A DNA stretch of 8,137 nucleotides from Prevotellaceae bacterium (GTDB taxonomy: Bacteria > Bacteroidota > Bacteroidia > Bacteroidales > UBA932). Shown here one piece after another: positions 1 through 8,137 of the stretch (within the stretch, counting starts at the first letter, position 1; each line of letters begins with the position of its first letter). Location of the stretch: positions 1-8,137 of the forward strand of contig JAIRXY010000245.1 in the NCBI GenBank assembly GCA_031268055.1, in the 5' to 3' direction. The position numbers and the translations under genes were made by a program. The notes under the pieces are model-generated. The model made no database searches and was not told the DNA's origin. It was given only the letters and a program-made list of their open reading frames with translations.

Positions 1-791
1 TTACAGGCGAAGATTTTGCCGGTAACCAGCGAGGGTACAACATGAAAAGTTGGCTTGTATTTTCTACCACCGATATGAAGAATTGGACGGAGTACCCTGT
101 TCCGCTACATGTTAGCGAATTTAAGTGGGCACGGCAGGATGCTTACGCCGGTCACGTTGTTGAGCGCAAAGGTAAATACTATTGGTATGTCAGCACCAAT
201 ACGACAGGCATTGGCGTTGCCGTAGCCGATAGCCCCGAAGGGCCATATAAAGACGCTTTGGGAAAACCTTTGCTTACCAATAAAGATTGCTTCAATTCTA
301 CCCATTCATGGGCGTGTATCGACCCCGCCGTATTTATTGATGACGACAATCAGGCATGGATTTTCTGGGGTAACCGCGAATGCTACTATGCCAAGCTGAA
401 AGATAACATGGTTGAAGTAGATGGCGAAGTAAAGCAGCTGATGTTCGAGGGGTTTGAATTTACAGAAGCGCCTTGGGTACATAAACACGACGGGAAATAT
501 TACTTGAGCTACGCAACAGGATTTCCGGAGAAAATCGCTTACGCCGTTTCCGATAAAATTGACGGAGCATACGTATACAAAGGCATTCTGAACGAAATCG
601 CCGGAAATTCAAATACCAACCATCAGTCCATTGTAGAATTTTTAGGGCAATGGTATTTTATTTACCATAATGGCGGAATACAAACCGATGGCGGAAGCTA
701 CAGCCGCTCTGTCTGCATAGACAACCTGTACTACAAGCCTGATGGCTCAATAAAGCGGATAAAAATGACAAGCGAAGAGCTACTCGAGTAG
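1..791 (+). CDS. Glycoside hydrolase family 43 protein, 3' part (5' end outside window)
   Basis: The reading frame is open from the first full codon at position 3, so the ATG at 42 is internal and the true start lies upstream. Residues before it continue the family pattern (acidic/Gly-rich stretch, then YNMKSW and FSTTDMKNW). GH43 enzymes are five-bladed beta-propellers that act with inversion, mostly as alpha-L-arabinofuranosidases, beta-xylosidases or arabinanases. Numbering from the Met at 42, the pKa-modulating Asp is D94 in CIDPAVF and the general acid is E142 in TEAPWV. H194 in NHQSIV matches the conserved metal/active-site His region. The catalytic base Asp, expected in the first blade, is outside the window. 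The C-terminus (SVCIDNLYYKPDGSIKRI) is a normal family ending, so the 3' end is intact. The DUF2264 gene follows 84 bp later on the same strand with no terminator between, suggesting co-transcription. Family assignment is firm; subfamily and exact substrate cannot be read. Confidence 0.93.
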   Translation, partial: TGEDFAGNQRGYNMKSWLVFSTTDMKNWTEYPVPLHVSEFKWARQDAYAGHVVERKGKYYWYVSTNTTGIGVAVADSPEGPYKDALGKPLLTNKDCFNSTHSWACIDPAVFIDDDNQAWIFWGNRECYYAKLKDNMVEVDGEVKQLMFEGFEFTEAPWVHKHDGKYYLSYATGFPEKIAYAVSDKIDGAYVYKGILNEIAGNSNTNHQSIVEFLGQWYFIYHNGGIQTDGGSYSRSVCIDNLYYKPDGSIKRIKMTSEELLE

Positions 792-806
792 CAAAAAAAG
801 GACGAA

Positions 807-824
807 ATATTGGCAGCATATTGG
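807..824 (+). repeat. Short direct repeat in the GH43-DUF2264 gap
   Basis: The heptamer ATATTGG occurs at 807-813 and again at 818-824, an 11-bp period close to one helical turn. It lies in the 84-bp gap (792-875) upstream of the DUF2264 start. A GGAGG at 824-828 is too far from any usable start: the ATG at 831 is followed at once by a stop, and the ATG at 846 opens only eight codons. The repeat could be a regulator half-site pair, or chance in AT-rich sequence. No convincing promoter or hairpin is visible in this gap. Confidence 0.2.
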
Positions 825-875
825 AGGTAGGATGTAGAATCTAAATGAGCATAATAATCATAAAACCGTGAAACC

Positions 876-2156
876 ATGAAACGAATATTCTTATTTTTAG
901 CAATCGCTGTTTTCGCTTTTCCCTCTTATGGACGGGCAAATAAAGCGAAAATTGCAAATAAAGCGAAAATTGCAGAAAATCAGGTAAATAGCGACCGCAG
1001 CTATTGGACTACCCTTGCCTATAAAATCGCCTCGCCAGTGCTCAGCAACATGAGCAAGGGCGAGTTGGCGCAAAATATGCAGCTGGAGCTAAGCCCAACG
1101 TGGGATGGCCGAGATAAGCGGGTGTCCTACATGGAATGTTTCGGTCGTCTGATGGACGGCATTGCGCCTTGGCTTTCCCTCCCCGACGACAACACCGAAG
1201 AAGGTAAGCAGCGAAAGCAGCTGCGCGAGTGGGCGCTGCAAAGCTACGCCAACGCCGTTGACCCCAACAACCCCGATTACTTGCTGTGGCGCAACGAAGG
1301 ACAACCCTTGGTAGATGCTGCCTACATAGCCGGCAGCTTTCTTCGCGCACCAAAGCAGCTCTGGGAGCCGCTGGATACGCTAACAAAGCAACGCTACATT
1401 GCAGAATTTCAGCAGCTGCGACGTATAGACCCGCCGTACACCAACTGGCTACTCTTTTCGGCAGCTATCGAAACATTTCTGCTATCCATAGACGCTAACT
1501 ACGACATGTATCGCATACACAGCGCTATCCGTAAAATAGAAGAGTGGTATGTGGGCGATGGCTGGTATTCCGACGGCGAGCGTTTTGCCTTTGACTACTA
1601 CAACAGCTACGTCATTCAACCAATGTATGTGCAAACGCTGGAGGTATTGGTAGAAAAGAAGCTTCTCCTGCGGGACAAAAATTTAGCCGTCGTGCAAAAA
1701 AACTTGGAAGTTGCCCGCAAGCGTATGCAGCGCTATGGAATCATTCTGGAACGCTTAATATCCCCCGAAGGTTCGTTTCCGGCGTTCGGACGCTCGATGA
1801 CTTACCGGCTGGGCGTTTTTCAGCCTCTGGCGCTATTGGCTTGGAAGGAGCAGCTGCCGGTAGAGCTTCCCCAAGCTCAGGTGCGCGCGGCCTTAACTGC
1901 CGTAATGAAGCGAATGTTTGCAGTAGATGGAAATTTCAACGCCGGCAATTTCCTGCAGCTGGGCTTTGCCGGACATCAACCCACCTTGGCAGATTGGTAC
2001 ACCAACAACGGAAGCCTGTACTTGACGTCAGAAGTCTTCCTCCCGCTGGGCTTACCTGCCAACCACTCATTCTGGACATCGCCTGCGCAGGATTGGACGG
2101 CCAAGAAAGCATGGAGCGGCGCAGCATTTCTCAAAGACCACGCAATAAAAGAATAA
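876..2156 (+). CDS. Secreted DUF2264 domain-containing protein, probable glycan-active enzyme
   Basis: The 426-residue protein opens with a signal peptide (about residues 1-20, MKRIFLFLAIAVFAFPSYG) and is otherwise one DUF2264 domain. Recognisable blocks are the Trp-Thr opening near residue 43, YMECFGRLMDGIAPWL around 86-101, LLWRNEGQPLVDAAYIAG around 135-155, IDPPYTNWLLFSAAIE around 185-200, WYVGDGWYSDGERFAFDYYN around 223-243, SPEGSFPAFGRSMTYRLG around 295-312 and NNGSLYLTSEVFLPLGLP near 377-394. The mostly helical, aromatic-rich pattern fits an alpha/alpha toroid fold as in many lyases and unsaturated-uronyl hydrolases. DUF2264 genes are common in Bacteroidota polysaccharide loci. From memory, some relatives are beta-glucuronidases classed as GH154; this is not checked and does not fix the activity here. 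The start at 876 is forced, because in-frame stops lie just upstream (TAA at 861). There is no clear Shine-Dalgarno site. An in-frame 18-bp duplication lies just after the signal peptide. The C-terminal end looks complete. Confidence 0.88.
   Translation: MKRIFLFLAIAVFAFPSYGRANKAKIANKAKIAENQVNSDRSYWTTLAYKIASPVLSNMSKGELAQNMQLELSPTWDGRDKRVSYMECFGRLMDGIAPWLSLPDDNTEEGKQRKQLREWALQSYANAVDPNNPDYLLWRNEGQPLVDAAYIAGSFLRAPKQLWEPLDTLTKQRYIAEFQQLRRIDPPYTNWLLFSAAIETFLLSIDANYDMYRIHSAIRKIEEWYVGDGWYSDGERFAFDYYNSYVIQPMYVQTLEVLVEKKLLLRDKNLAVVQKNLEVARKRMQRYGIILERLISPEGSFPAFGRSMTYRLGVFQPLALLAWKEQLPVELPQAQVRAALTAVMKRMFAVDGNFNAGNFLQLGFAGHQPTLADWYTNNGSLYLTSEVFLPLGLPANHSFWTSPAQDWTAKKAWSGAAFLKDHAIKE
936..971 (+). repeat. 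In-frame 18-bp tandem duplication inside the DUF2264 gene
   Basis: Two identical 18-bp units lie back to back at 936-953 and 954-971, each encoding Ala-Asn-Lys-Ala-Lys-Ile, followed by another Ala codon. The period is a multiple of three, so the frame is kept. The repeat falls between the signal peptide and the conserved domain, where extra linker residues should be tolerated. It is likely a slippage or recent duplication product. Confidence 0.9.
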
Positions 2157-2170
2157 AGGAGCAACGAATT

Positions 2171-2194
2171 ATGAAGAAAATTTGGTATTGCTAA
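2171..2194 (+). other. Seven-codon mini-ORF with good ribosome binding site; possible relic gene start or leader peptide
   Basis: The ATG at 2171 opens a tiny frame reading MKKIWYC then TAA. It starts 15 bp after the DUF2264 stop codon and is preceded by AAAGGAG at 2155-2161, with 9 nt between GGAG and ATG. Met-Lys-Lys-Ile is a typical beginning of a Bacteroidota signal peptide, so this may be the surviving 5' end of a lost secreted-protein gene. It could also be a leader peptide, or chance. None of the three forward frames downstream (to 2339) shows an obvious continuation. Confidence 0.25.
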
Positions 2195-2220
2195 ATAAAT
2201 ATAGATCTTGAGCATTTTTG
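2187..2220 (+). promoter_or_regulatory. Weak Bacteroidota-type promoter candidate for the GH2 gene
   Basis: Bacteroidota housekeeping promoters carry TTTG near -33 and TAnnTTTG near -7. Here CATTTTTG at 2213-2220 matches the -7 box with one mismatch, and ATTG at 2187-2190 is a one-mismatch -33 box. The spacer of 22 nt is slightly longer than usual. Transcription would start near 2227 and leave a leader of a little over 100 nt. The match is imperfect, and AT-rich sequence gives such hits by chance. Confidence 0.2.
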
Positions 2221-2221
2221 A

Positions 2222-2265
2222 AGATTCAACTAATTGATAATCAACATAGCATTTGTTGAAAATCT
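2222..2265. promoter_or_regulatory. Imperfect inverted repeat upstream of the GH2 gene, possible operator
   Basis: AGATTCAAC at 2222-2230 is the inverse of GTTGAAAATCT at 2255-2265 except for a two-base insertion in the right arm. The arms are 24 nt apart. The element lies 75-118 bp before the GH2 start, where a binding site for a locus regulator such as a hybrid two-component system would be expected. It could instead form a weak hairpin in the leader RNA. Nothing in the window identifies the regulator. Confidence 0.25.
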
Positions 2266-2273
2266 ATACATAG

Positions 2274-5447
<3,174 letters not shown>

Positions 5448-5522
5448 TACGATTGCTATAAAGTGAATTGTACAGCAAAGGTATTTTGGCGGAAAAGGCA
5501 AAAAAACATCAAAAATTTTTCA

Positions 5523-5552
5523 CAGAGGCTGCCGCGAAAGCGTCGGCCTCTG
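5523..5552. terminator. GC-rich hairpin between convergent genes, likely intrinsic terminator
   Basis: CAGAGGC at 5523-5529 pairs with GCCTCTG at 5546-5552. Inside, after a short imperfect section, CGC and GCG close a GAAA tetraloop, giving about 12 pairs with one mismatch. A/T-rich runs flank it on the left (A-tract 5501-5507, then A5/T5 at 5514-5520); read on the minus strand these supply Us beginning a few bases past the stem. On the plus strand only a TTTT at 5556-5559 follows. It lies 75 bp past the GH2 stop and 67 bp past the stop of the minus-strand barrel gene, so it may serve both. Confidence 0.7.
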
Positions 5553-5587
5553 CCATTTTGGGTTACGCTCACCCCGCCTCGAAATAT

Positions 5588-5602
5588 TTTTGTTGAACAA
5601 AA
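5588..5602. repeat. 15-bp palindrome in the convergent intergenic region
   Basis: TTTTGTT, a central G and AACAAAA form perfect seven-base arms. It lies 17 bp beyond the stop codon of the minus-strand barrel gene and 36 bp from the GC-rich hairpin. A position 3' of both converging genes argues against an operator role and for an RNA 3'-end element, or for chance in AT-rich sequence. Confidence 0.45.
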
Positions 5603-5619
5603 TGAGATAATTTAGCAGC

Positions 5620-6831
5620 TCAAAAGCTCCATTTCAGCCGTGCAAAACCGGCGTAAACGTTGCCGTTGGCAGCGTATTCGGTGTTGGATTTGCCAAGTAA
5701 AAGCTGGGTGTTGAGCATCAGCTCAAGATTGTCGGCGAGCGAAAAAGTGCAGCTTGGCGAAAGGTATGCCGACAAATCGGCGGGGTTGAGCATTGCGGCG
5801 AGCACAAGGTGGAAAACAGGGCTAACGGGATAGCTTGCCTGTCCAAAAATTTCAAATTTTCCGTACGATAGCTTTTTTGCGCTCAAGTCGCTTTGCGTGG
5901 TGAACAAATCCATTCCCTCGGTGTTTTTCAATTTTCCCGACGAGTTAAACAGCGCCGCGCCGTGTAAATACAGCTGATTTTCGAAGGTATAATCAGCCTC
6001 TACGCTTGCAACAACGGCTGTTTTACGGTTGATATTCCGGTTGAGTGCAGGCGTAAAAACCGACATCTCGCCCCGAAACGACACGTTTTTTATTGCGCCC
6101 GACCAGCCGAAGCCGCCTACAACGTCATCGTTGAATTTTCCTGCAATAAGCTGGAAATCGTAGCTGCTCAGGTTAAAGAAATAGCGTGCCGCGATGGTGG
6201 ACTGATGCGAAGAATCAGCGGGATTTTTGTCCATTTTTCCAACCACATCAAGAGATGAAGTTGCCGAGCGATACCAGCTTACGGAAACGGCGTCGCTGCC
6301 GGGGCGTTCTTCGTAGTCAAAATCAATGTAGGAGAATGCGTTGAAAATATCGTTGGGATTCCACACAAGCCCAATCCCCCAGTTTACGCGCTGCCGCCCG
6401 ATTTTTACCTGCACGCTTTTAACCGTAAAGTCAAGGCAGGCTCGGTCGAAGGAAGTGTTGATGACCATTCCGTCCTTGCTGAAAATATTCCACGACAAAT
6501 CGGCCAGCCCGTTATCAACCGATAGCACATCGGCATACTGCGGAATTGTCCCGATAAATCCGCCACTCAAAAATCGGTTTCTCATTCCAACGCTAAAGCT
6601 CAGATTTTTTGTAGCATTAAATTTCAAATTCAGGCGATTATGCACCAGATTGTACCACGTCCACTTCATATTTTCAGCTGCCGAAATTGGAATTTCCTTT
6701 TGCAGAATATACAGCGAGGGCATCTCCTTGAGGTAGCCGTCAAGTTCAAGTATTTCAGGCTTTTCGTCCTGCGCTCTTGCGGCGAAAAAAGCAAAGTGGA
6801 GCACGGCGAACAGCATGGGGATTTTTTTCAT
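5620..6831 (-). CDS. Predicted outer-membrane beta-barrel protein, last gene of an FtsX-type ABC transporter operon
   Basis: I do not recognise a named family with certainty. The 403-residue protein has a clear signal peptide (about 1-20, ending AARA before QDEKP). The rest is rich in alternating aromatic/polar strands with Gly and Asn turns, as in outer-membrane barrels, and it ends in KLWSF-like fashion (LKWSF), a C-terminal aromatic typical of insertion by the Bam machinery. The best conserved-looking section is GRQRVNWGIG at 145-154, then WNPNDIFNAF at 158-167 and EERPGSDAV at 174-182. Such a GRQ-x-VNWG-x-G...PNDIF pattern recalls porin-like barrels of the DUF1302/alginate-export kind, but that link is an impression. 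Its ATG overlaps the TGA of the upstream ATPase gene by 4 bp, so the two are translationally coupled and probably work together. It would be the outer-membrane endpoint of the transport route. The stop is followed by the shared hairpin region. Confidence 0.8.
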   Translation of the reverse strand: MKKIPMLFAVLHFAFFAARAQDEKPEILELDGYLKEMPSLYILQKEIPISAAENMKWTWYNLVHNRLNLKFNATKNLSFSVGMRNRFLSGGFIGTIPQYADVLSVDNGLADLSWNIFSKDGMVINTSFDRACLDFTVKSVQVKIGRQRVNWGIGLVWNPNDIFNAFSYIDFDYEERPGSDAVSVSWYRSATSSLDVVGKMDKNPADSSHQSTIAARYFFNLSSYDFQLIAGKFNDDVVGGFGWSGAIKNVSFRGEMSVFTPALNRNINRKTAVVASVEADYTFENQLYLHGAALFNSSGKLKNTEGMDLFTTQSDLSAKKLSYGKFEIFGQASYPVSPVFHLVLAAMLNPADLSAYLSPSCTFSLADNLELMLNTQLLLGKSNTEYAANGNVYAGFARLKWSF

Positions 6832-7511
6832 CTTGCTTCGTCCTTTACTATCTTTCCGTCTTCCAGCACAATTACTCTCCGCGCCTTGTTTACAACGCGC
6901 TGGTCGTGCGTTGAGAAAAGAAAGGTGATATTTTCTTTTTCGTTGAGGTTGAGCATCATGTCAAGCAATTTTTCGGTGGTTTTGCTGTCAAGGTTGGCTG
7001 TTGGCTCGTCGGCAATGATGAAGCGCGGGCGCGAGGACATTGCACGAGCTACCGCCACGCGCTGCTGCTGTCCGCCGGAGAGCTGCGCGGGGCGGCTGTT
7101 GACGCGCTCGCCGAGGCCGACTTCGGTAAGAATTTCGCGCGTGCGGCCTTCAATCGTTTTTCTCGGCAGCCCCTGTAGCTCCATGATGAACGACACATTC
7201 TCTCCGGCGGTAAAAACCGGAATCAGGTTGTAGCTCTGAAAGATGAAGCCTATGTTGTGCAAGCGAAAATCAACCAGCTTCCGGCCCGAAAGTATCGTAA
7301 TATCCTGATTGTCAATAATTATTGAGCCAGCAGTGGGCTTGTCCAGACCGCCAATCATGTTGAGTAGCGTGGTTTTGCCCGATCCCGACGGGCCAACAAC
7401 CGCGGTAAATTCGCCTGCTTCAACGGCAAGATTTACGTTGTCAACGGCGCGAACTTCCGTTGCCTCCATTGAGTAAACTTTTACAAGATTTTGTACTTTA
7501 ATAATCGACAT
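6828..7511 (-). CDS. ABC transporter ATP-binding protein, LolD/MacB type
   Basis: This 227-residue cytoplasmic ATPase powers an FtsX-type permease. All nucleotide-binding motifs are present: Walker A GPSGSGKTT (40-48), Q-loop FQSYNLIP (91-98), signature LSGGQQQRV (144-152), Walker B FIIADEP (164-170, catalytic E169) and H-loop STHD (H202). The length and motif wording (GPSGSGKTTLLNMIGGLD, NLIP, ARAM, ADEPTANLD) are typical of the LolD/MacB/FtsE group, which pairs with FtsX-fold permeases and uses ATP for mechanotransmission across the envelope rather than bulk transport. It lies 35 bp after the permease gene and overlaps the barrel gene by 4 bp (ATGA at 6828-6831), a tight operon. In true MacB the ATPase is fused to the permease, which is not so here. 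Lipoprotein release, lipid transport and peptide or drug export all remain possible substrates. Confidence 0.95.
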   Translation of the reverse strand: MSIIKVQNLVKVYSMEATEVRAVDNVNLAVEAGEFTAVVGPSGSGKTTLLNMIGGLDKPTAGSIIIDNQDITILSGRKLVDFRLHNIGFIFQSYNLIPVFTAGENVSFIMELQGLPRKTIEGRTREILTEVGLGERVNSRPAQLSGGQQQRVAVARAMSSRPRFIIADEPTANLDSKTTEKLLDMMLNLNEKENITFLFSTHDQRVVNKARRVIVLEDGKIVKDEAR

Positions 7512-7533
7512 AGTATTTTACGGTTTAATTTAT

Positions 7534-7554
7534 TGTTATTCCACTGTTATTCCA
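7534..7554 (-). repeat. 10-bp direct repeat across the permease stop codon
   Basis: On the minus strand TGGAATAACA occurs twice with one base between (7545-7554 and 7534-7543), an 11-bp period. The first copy contains the last bases of the Met codon, the Glu codon and the TAA stop of the permease; the second lies in the 35-bp gap before the ATPase. It looks like a small tandem duplication at the gene end. It does not change the encoded protein. Confidence 0.7.
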
Positions 7555-8137
7555 TTTTTATTGCCTCTATCGTGTTTGTTCCAAGCGCTTTTCGTGCTGG
7601 ATAAATGGCAGACAGCATGCCGGCAGCAGCTACCAGAATTGCGATTTCGGCAAACATTTTCAGGCTGATTACAGGGTAAATAATGGATGAAAATCCGTAA
7701 TCTTCAAGGCTGTCGCCCATCATAAAGGTGAGGTCTACGCCTGTCTTGAGCGAGGGCAACAGCACGGCTGTCGCCAAAATTACGCCCACGGCGCTGCCGA
7801 GAAGCGTCAGAAGCATGGTCTCGAGCATTATCATCCGAAAAATTTTGTTTTTGTGCATGCCGATTGCCTTCAGCATGCCGAGCTCTTTGCTTCGCTCCAA
7901 AACCGCCATCAGCATTGTATTTACAATCCCGAAGGAGAGCGCCAGCAGGAAAATTCCGAGAATGATAACGCTGAACATTGCCGCCCACTCCATGCTCAAC
8001 GCCAGCGCAGGATTGATTTCTCTCCAGCTTTGGACTTCCAGCGCGGGCAGCGCAGCTTTTACTTCGGGGAAGAGCAAATCGCAGGTTTTCAAGTCCGGGA
8101 GGTTGATAGCGACCTCGTGAATTGCATTTTGAGGAAG
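7547..8137 (-). CDS. FtsX/MacB-family ABC transporter permease, C-terminal part (5' end outside window)
   Basis: The frame is open to the window edge, so the N-terminal membrane helix and most of the periplasmic domain are missing. The only start-like codon near 8092 is an internal TTG. The 196 visible residues hold the end of the periplasmic domain (about 1-48, including LEVQSWREINPAL) and then three membrane helices at roughly 51-77, 102-126 and 160-180, the usual C-terminal set of the FtsX fold. Between the first two is ERSKELGMLKAIGM (81-94), the family's coupling region with the conserved Lys-Glu-Leu-Gly...Lys-Ala-Ile-Gly pattern. The C-terminus (PARKALGTNTIEAIKME) is also classic. It pairs with the ATPase encoded 35 bp downstream. 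The typical partner protein is about 400 residues, so roughly half is visible. LolC/E-like, MacB-like and other FtsX permeases cannot be separated on this part alone. Confidence 0.93.
   Translation of the reverse strand, partial: LPQNAIHEVAINLPDLKTCDLLFPEVKAALPALEVQSWREINPALALSMEWAAMFSVIILGIFLLALSFGIVNTMLMAVLERSKELGMLKAIGMHKNKIFRMIMLETMLLTLLGSAVGVILATAVLLPSLKTGVDLTFMMGDSLEDYGFSSIIYPVISLKMFAEIAILVAAAGMLSAIYPARKALGTNTIEAIKME

Noticed and set aside
42..44. ATG at 42 as the GH43 start
   Set aside because: The frame is open upstream to the window edge and the preceding residues fit the family. Starting here would also remove the first propeller blade with the catalytic base.
6640..7233. Plus-strand open frame of 197 codons opposite the barrel and ATPase genes
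   Set aside because: It spans the junction of two well-supported minus-strand genes and its translation shows only low-complexity Ser/Arg/Phe-rich sequence.
8090..8092. TTG at 8092 as the start of the permease
   Set aside because: The frame continues to the window edge with plausible periplasmic-domain residues, and a start here would lack the first membrane helix of the FtsX fold.

Overview
The window most likely comes from a member of the Bacteroidota, probably Bacteroidales. The reasons are the gene mix (secreted GH43, DUF2264 and GH2 proteins arranged like a polysaccharide utilization locus), A/C-rich leaders without clear Shine-Dalgarno sites before the main starts, and an outer-membrane barrel gene coupled to an ABC system. 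The genus cannot be read from the sequence alone. Base composition is moderate. The GH2 gene looks richer in GC-ending codons than the GH43 gene (judged by eye, not computed).

Left part (about 1-5450, plus strand). Three carbohydrate-active genes lie in a row. The first is the 3' part of a glycoside hydrolase family 43 gene whose start lies outside the window. The second is a complete secreted DUF2264 protein. The third is a complete secreted GH2 beta-galactosidase with full five-domain LacZ architecture and all main catalytic residues. GH43 and DUF2264 are 84 bp apart with no visible terminator and probably share a transcript. The GH2 gene follows a 183-bp gap holding a seven-codon mini-ORF, an imperfect inverted repeat and an unstructured A/C-rich leader, so it may have its own promoter. 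Together the three enzymes would remove terminal arabinose- or xylose-type residues, beta-galactose and possibly uronic acid residues from a plant-type polysaccharide such as pectin side chains or arabinogalactan. The substrate is an inference; no SusC/SusD pair or regulator is visible.

Centre (5448-5619). This is a convergent intergenic region with a strong GC-rich hairpin (GAAA loop), likely terminating one or both sides, and a small AT-rich palindrome.

Right part (5620-8137, minus strand). An operon enters from beyond the right edge: the C-terminal part of an FtsX/MacB-type permease, then a LolD/MacB-type ATP-binding protein, then an outer-membrane beta-barrel protein whose start codon overlaps the ATPase stop codon (ATGA). 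This suggests a dedicated trans-envelope export or lipid/lipoprotein trafficking route. The barrel's function is not known and it is the least characterised component here.

I see no CRISPR array, tRNA, rRNA, insertion sequence or phage gene. The best candidates for something little described are the FtsX-ATPase-barrel operon and the DUF2264 enzyme in its setting.
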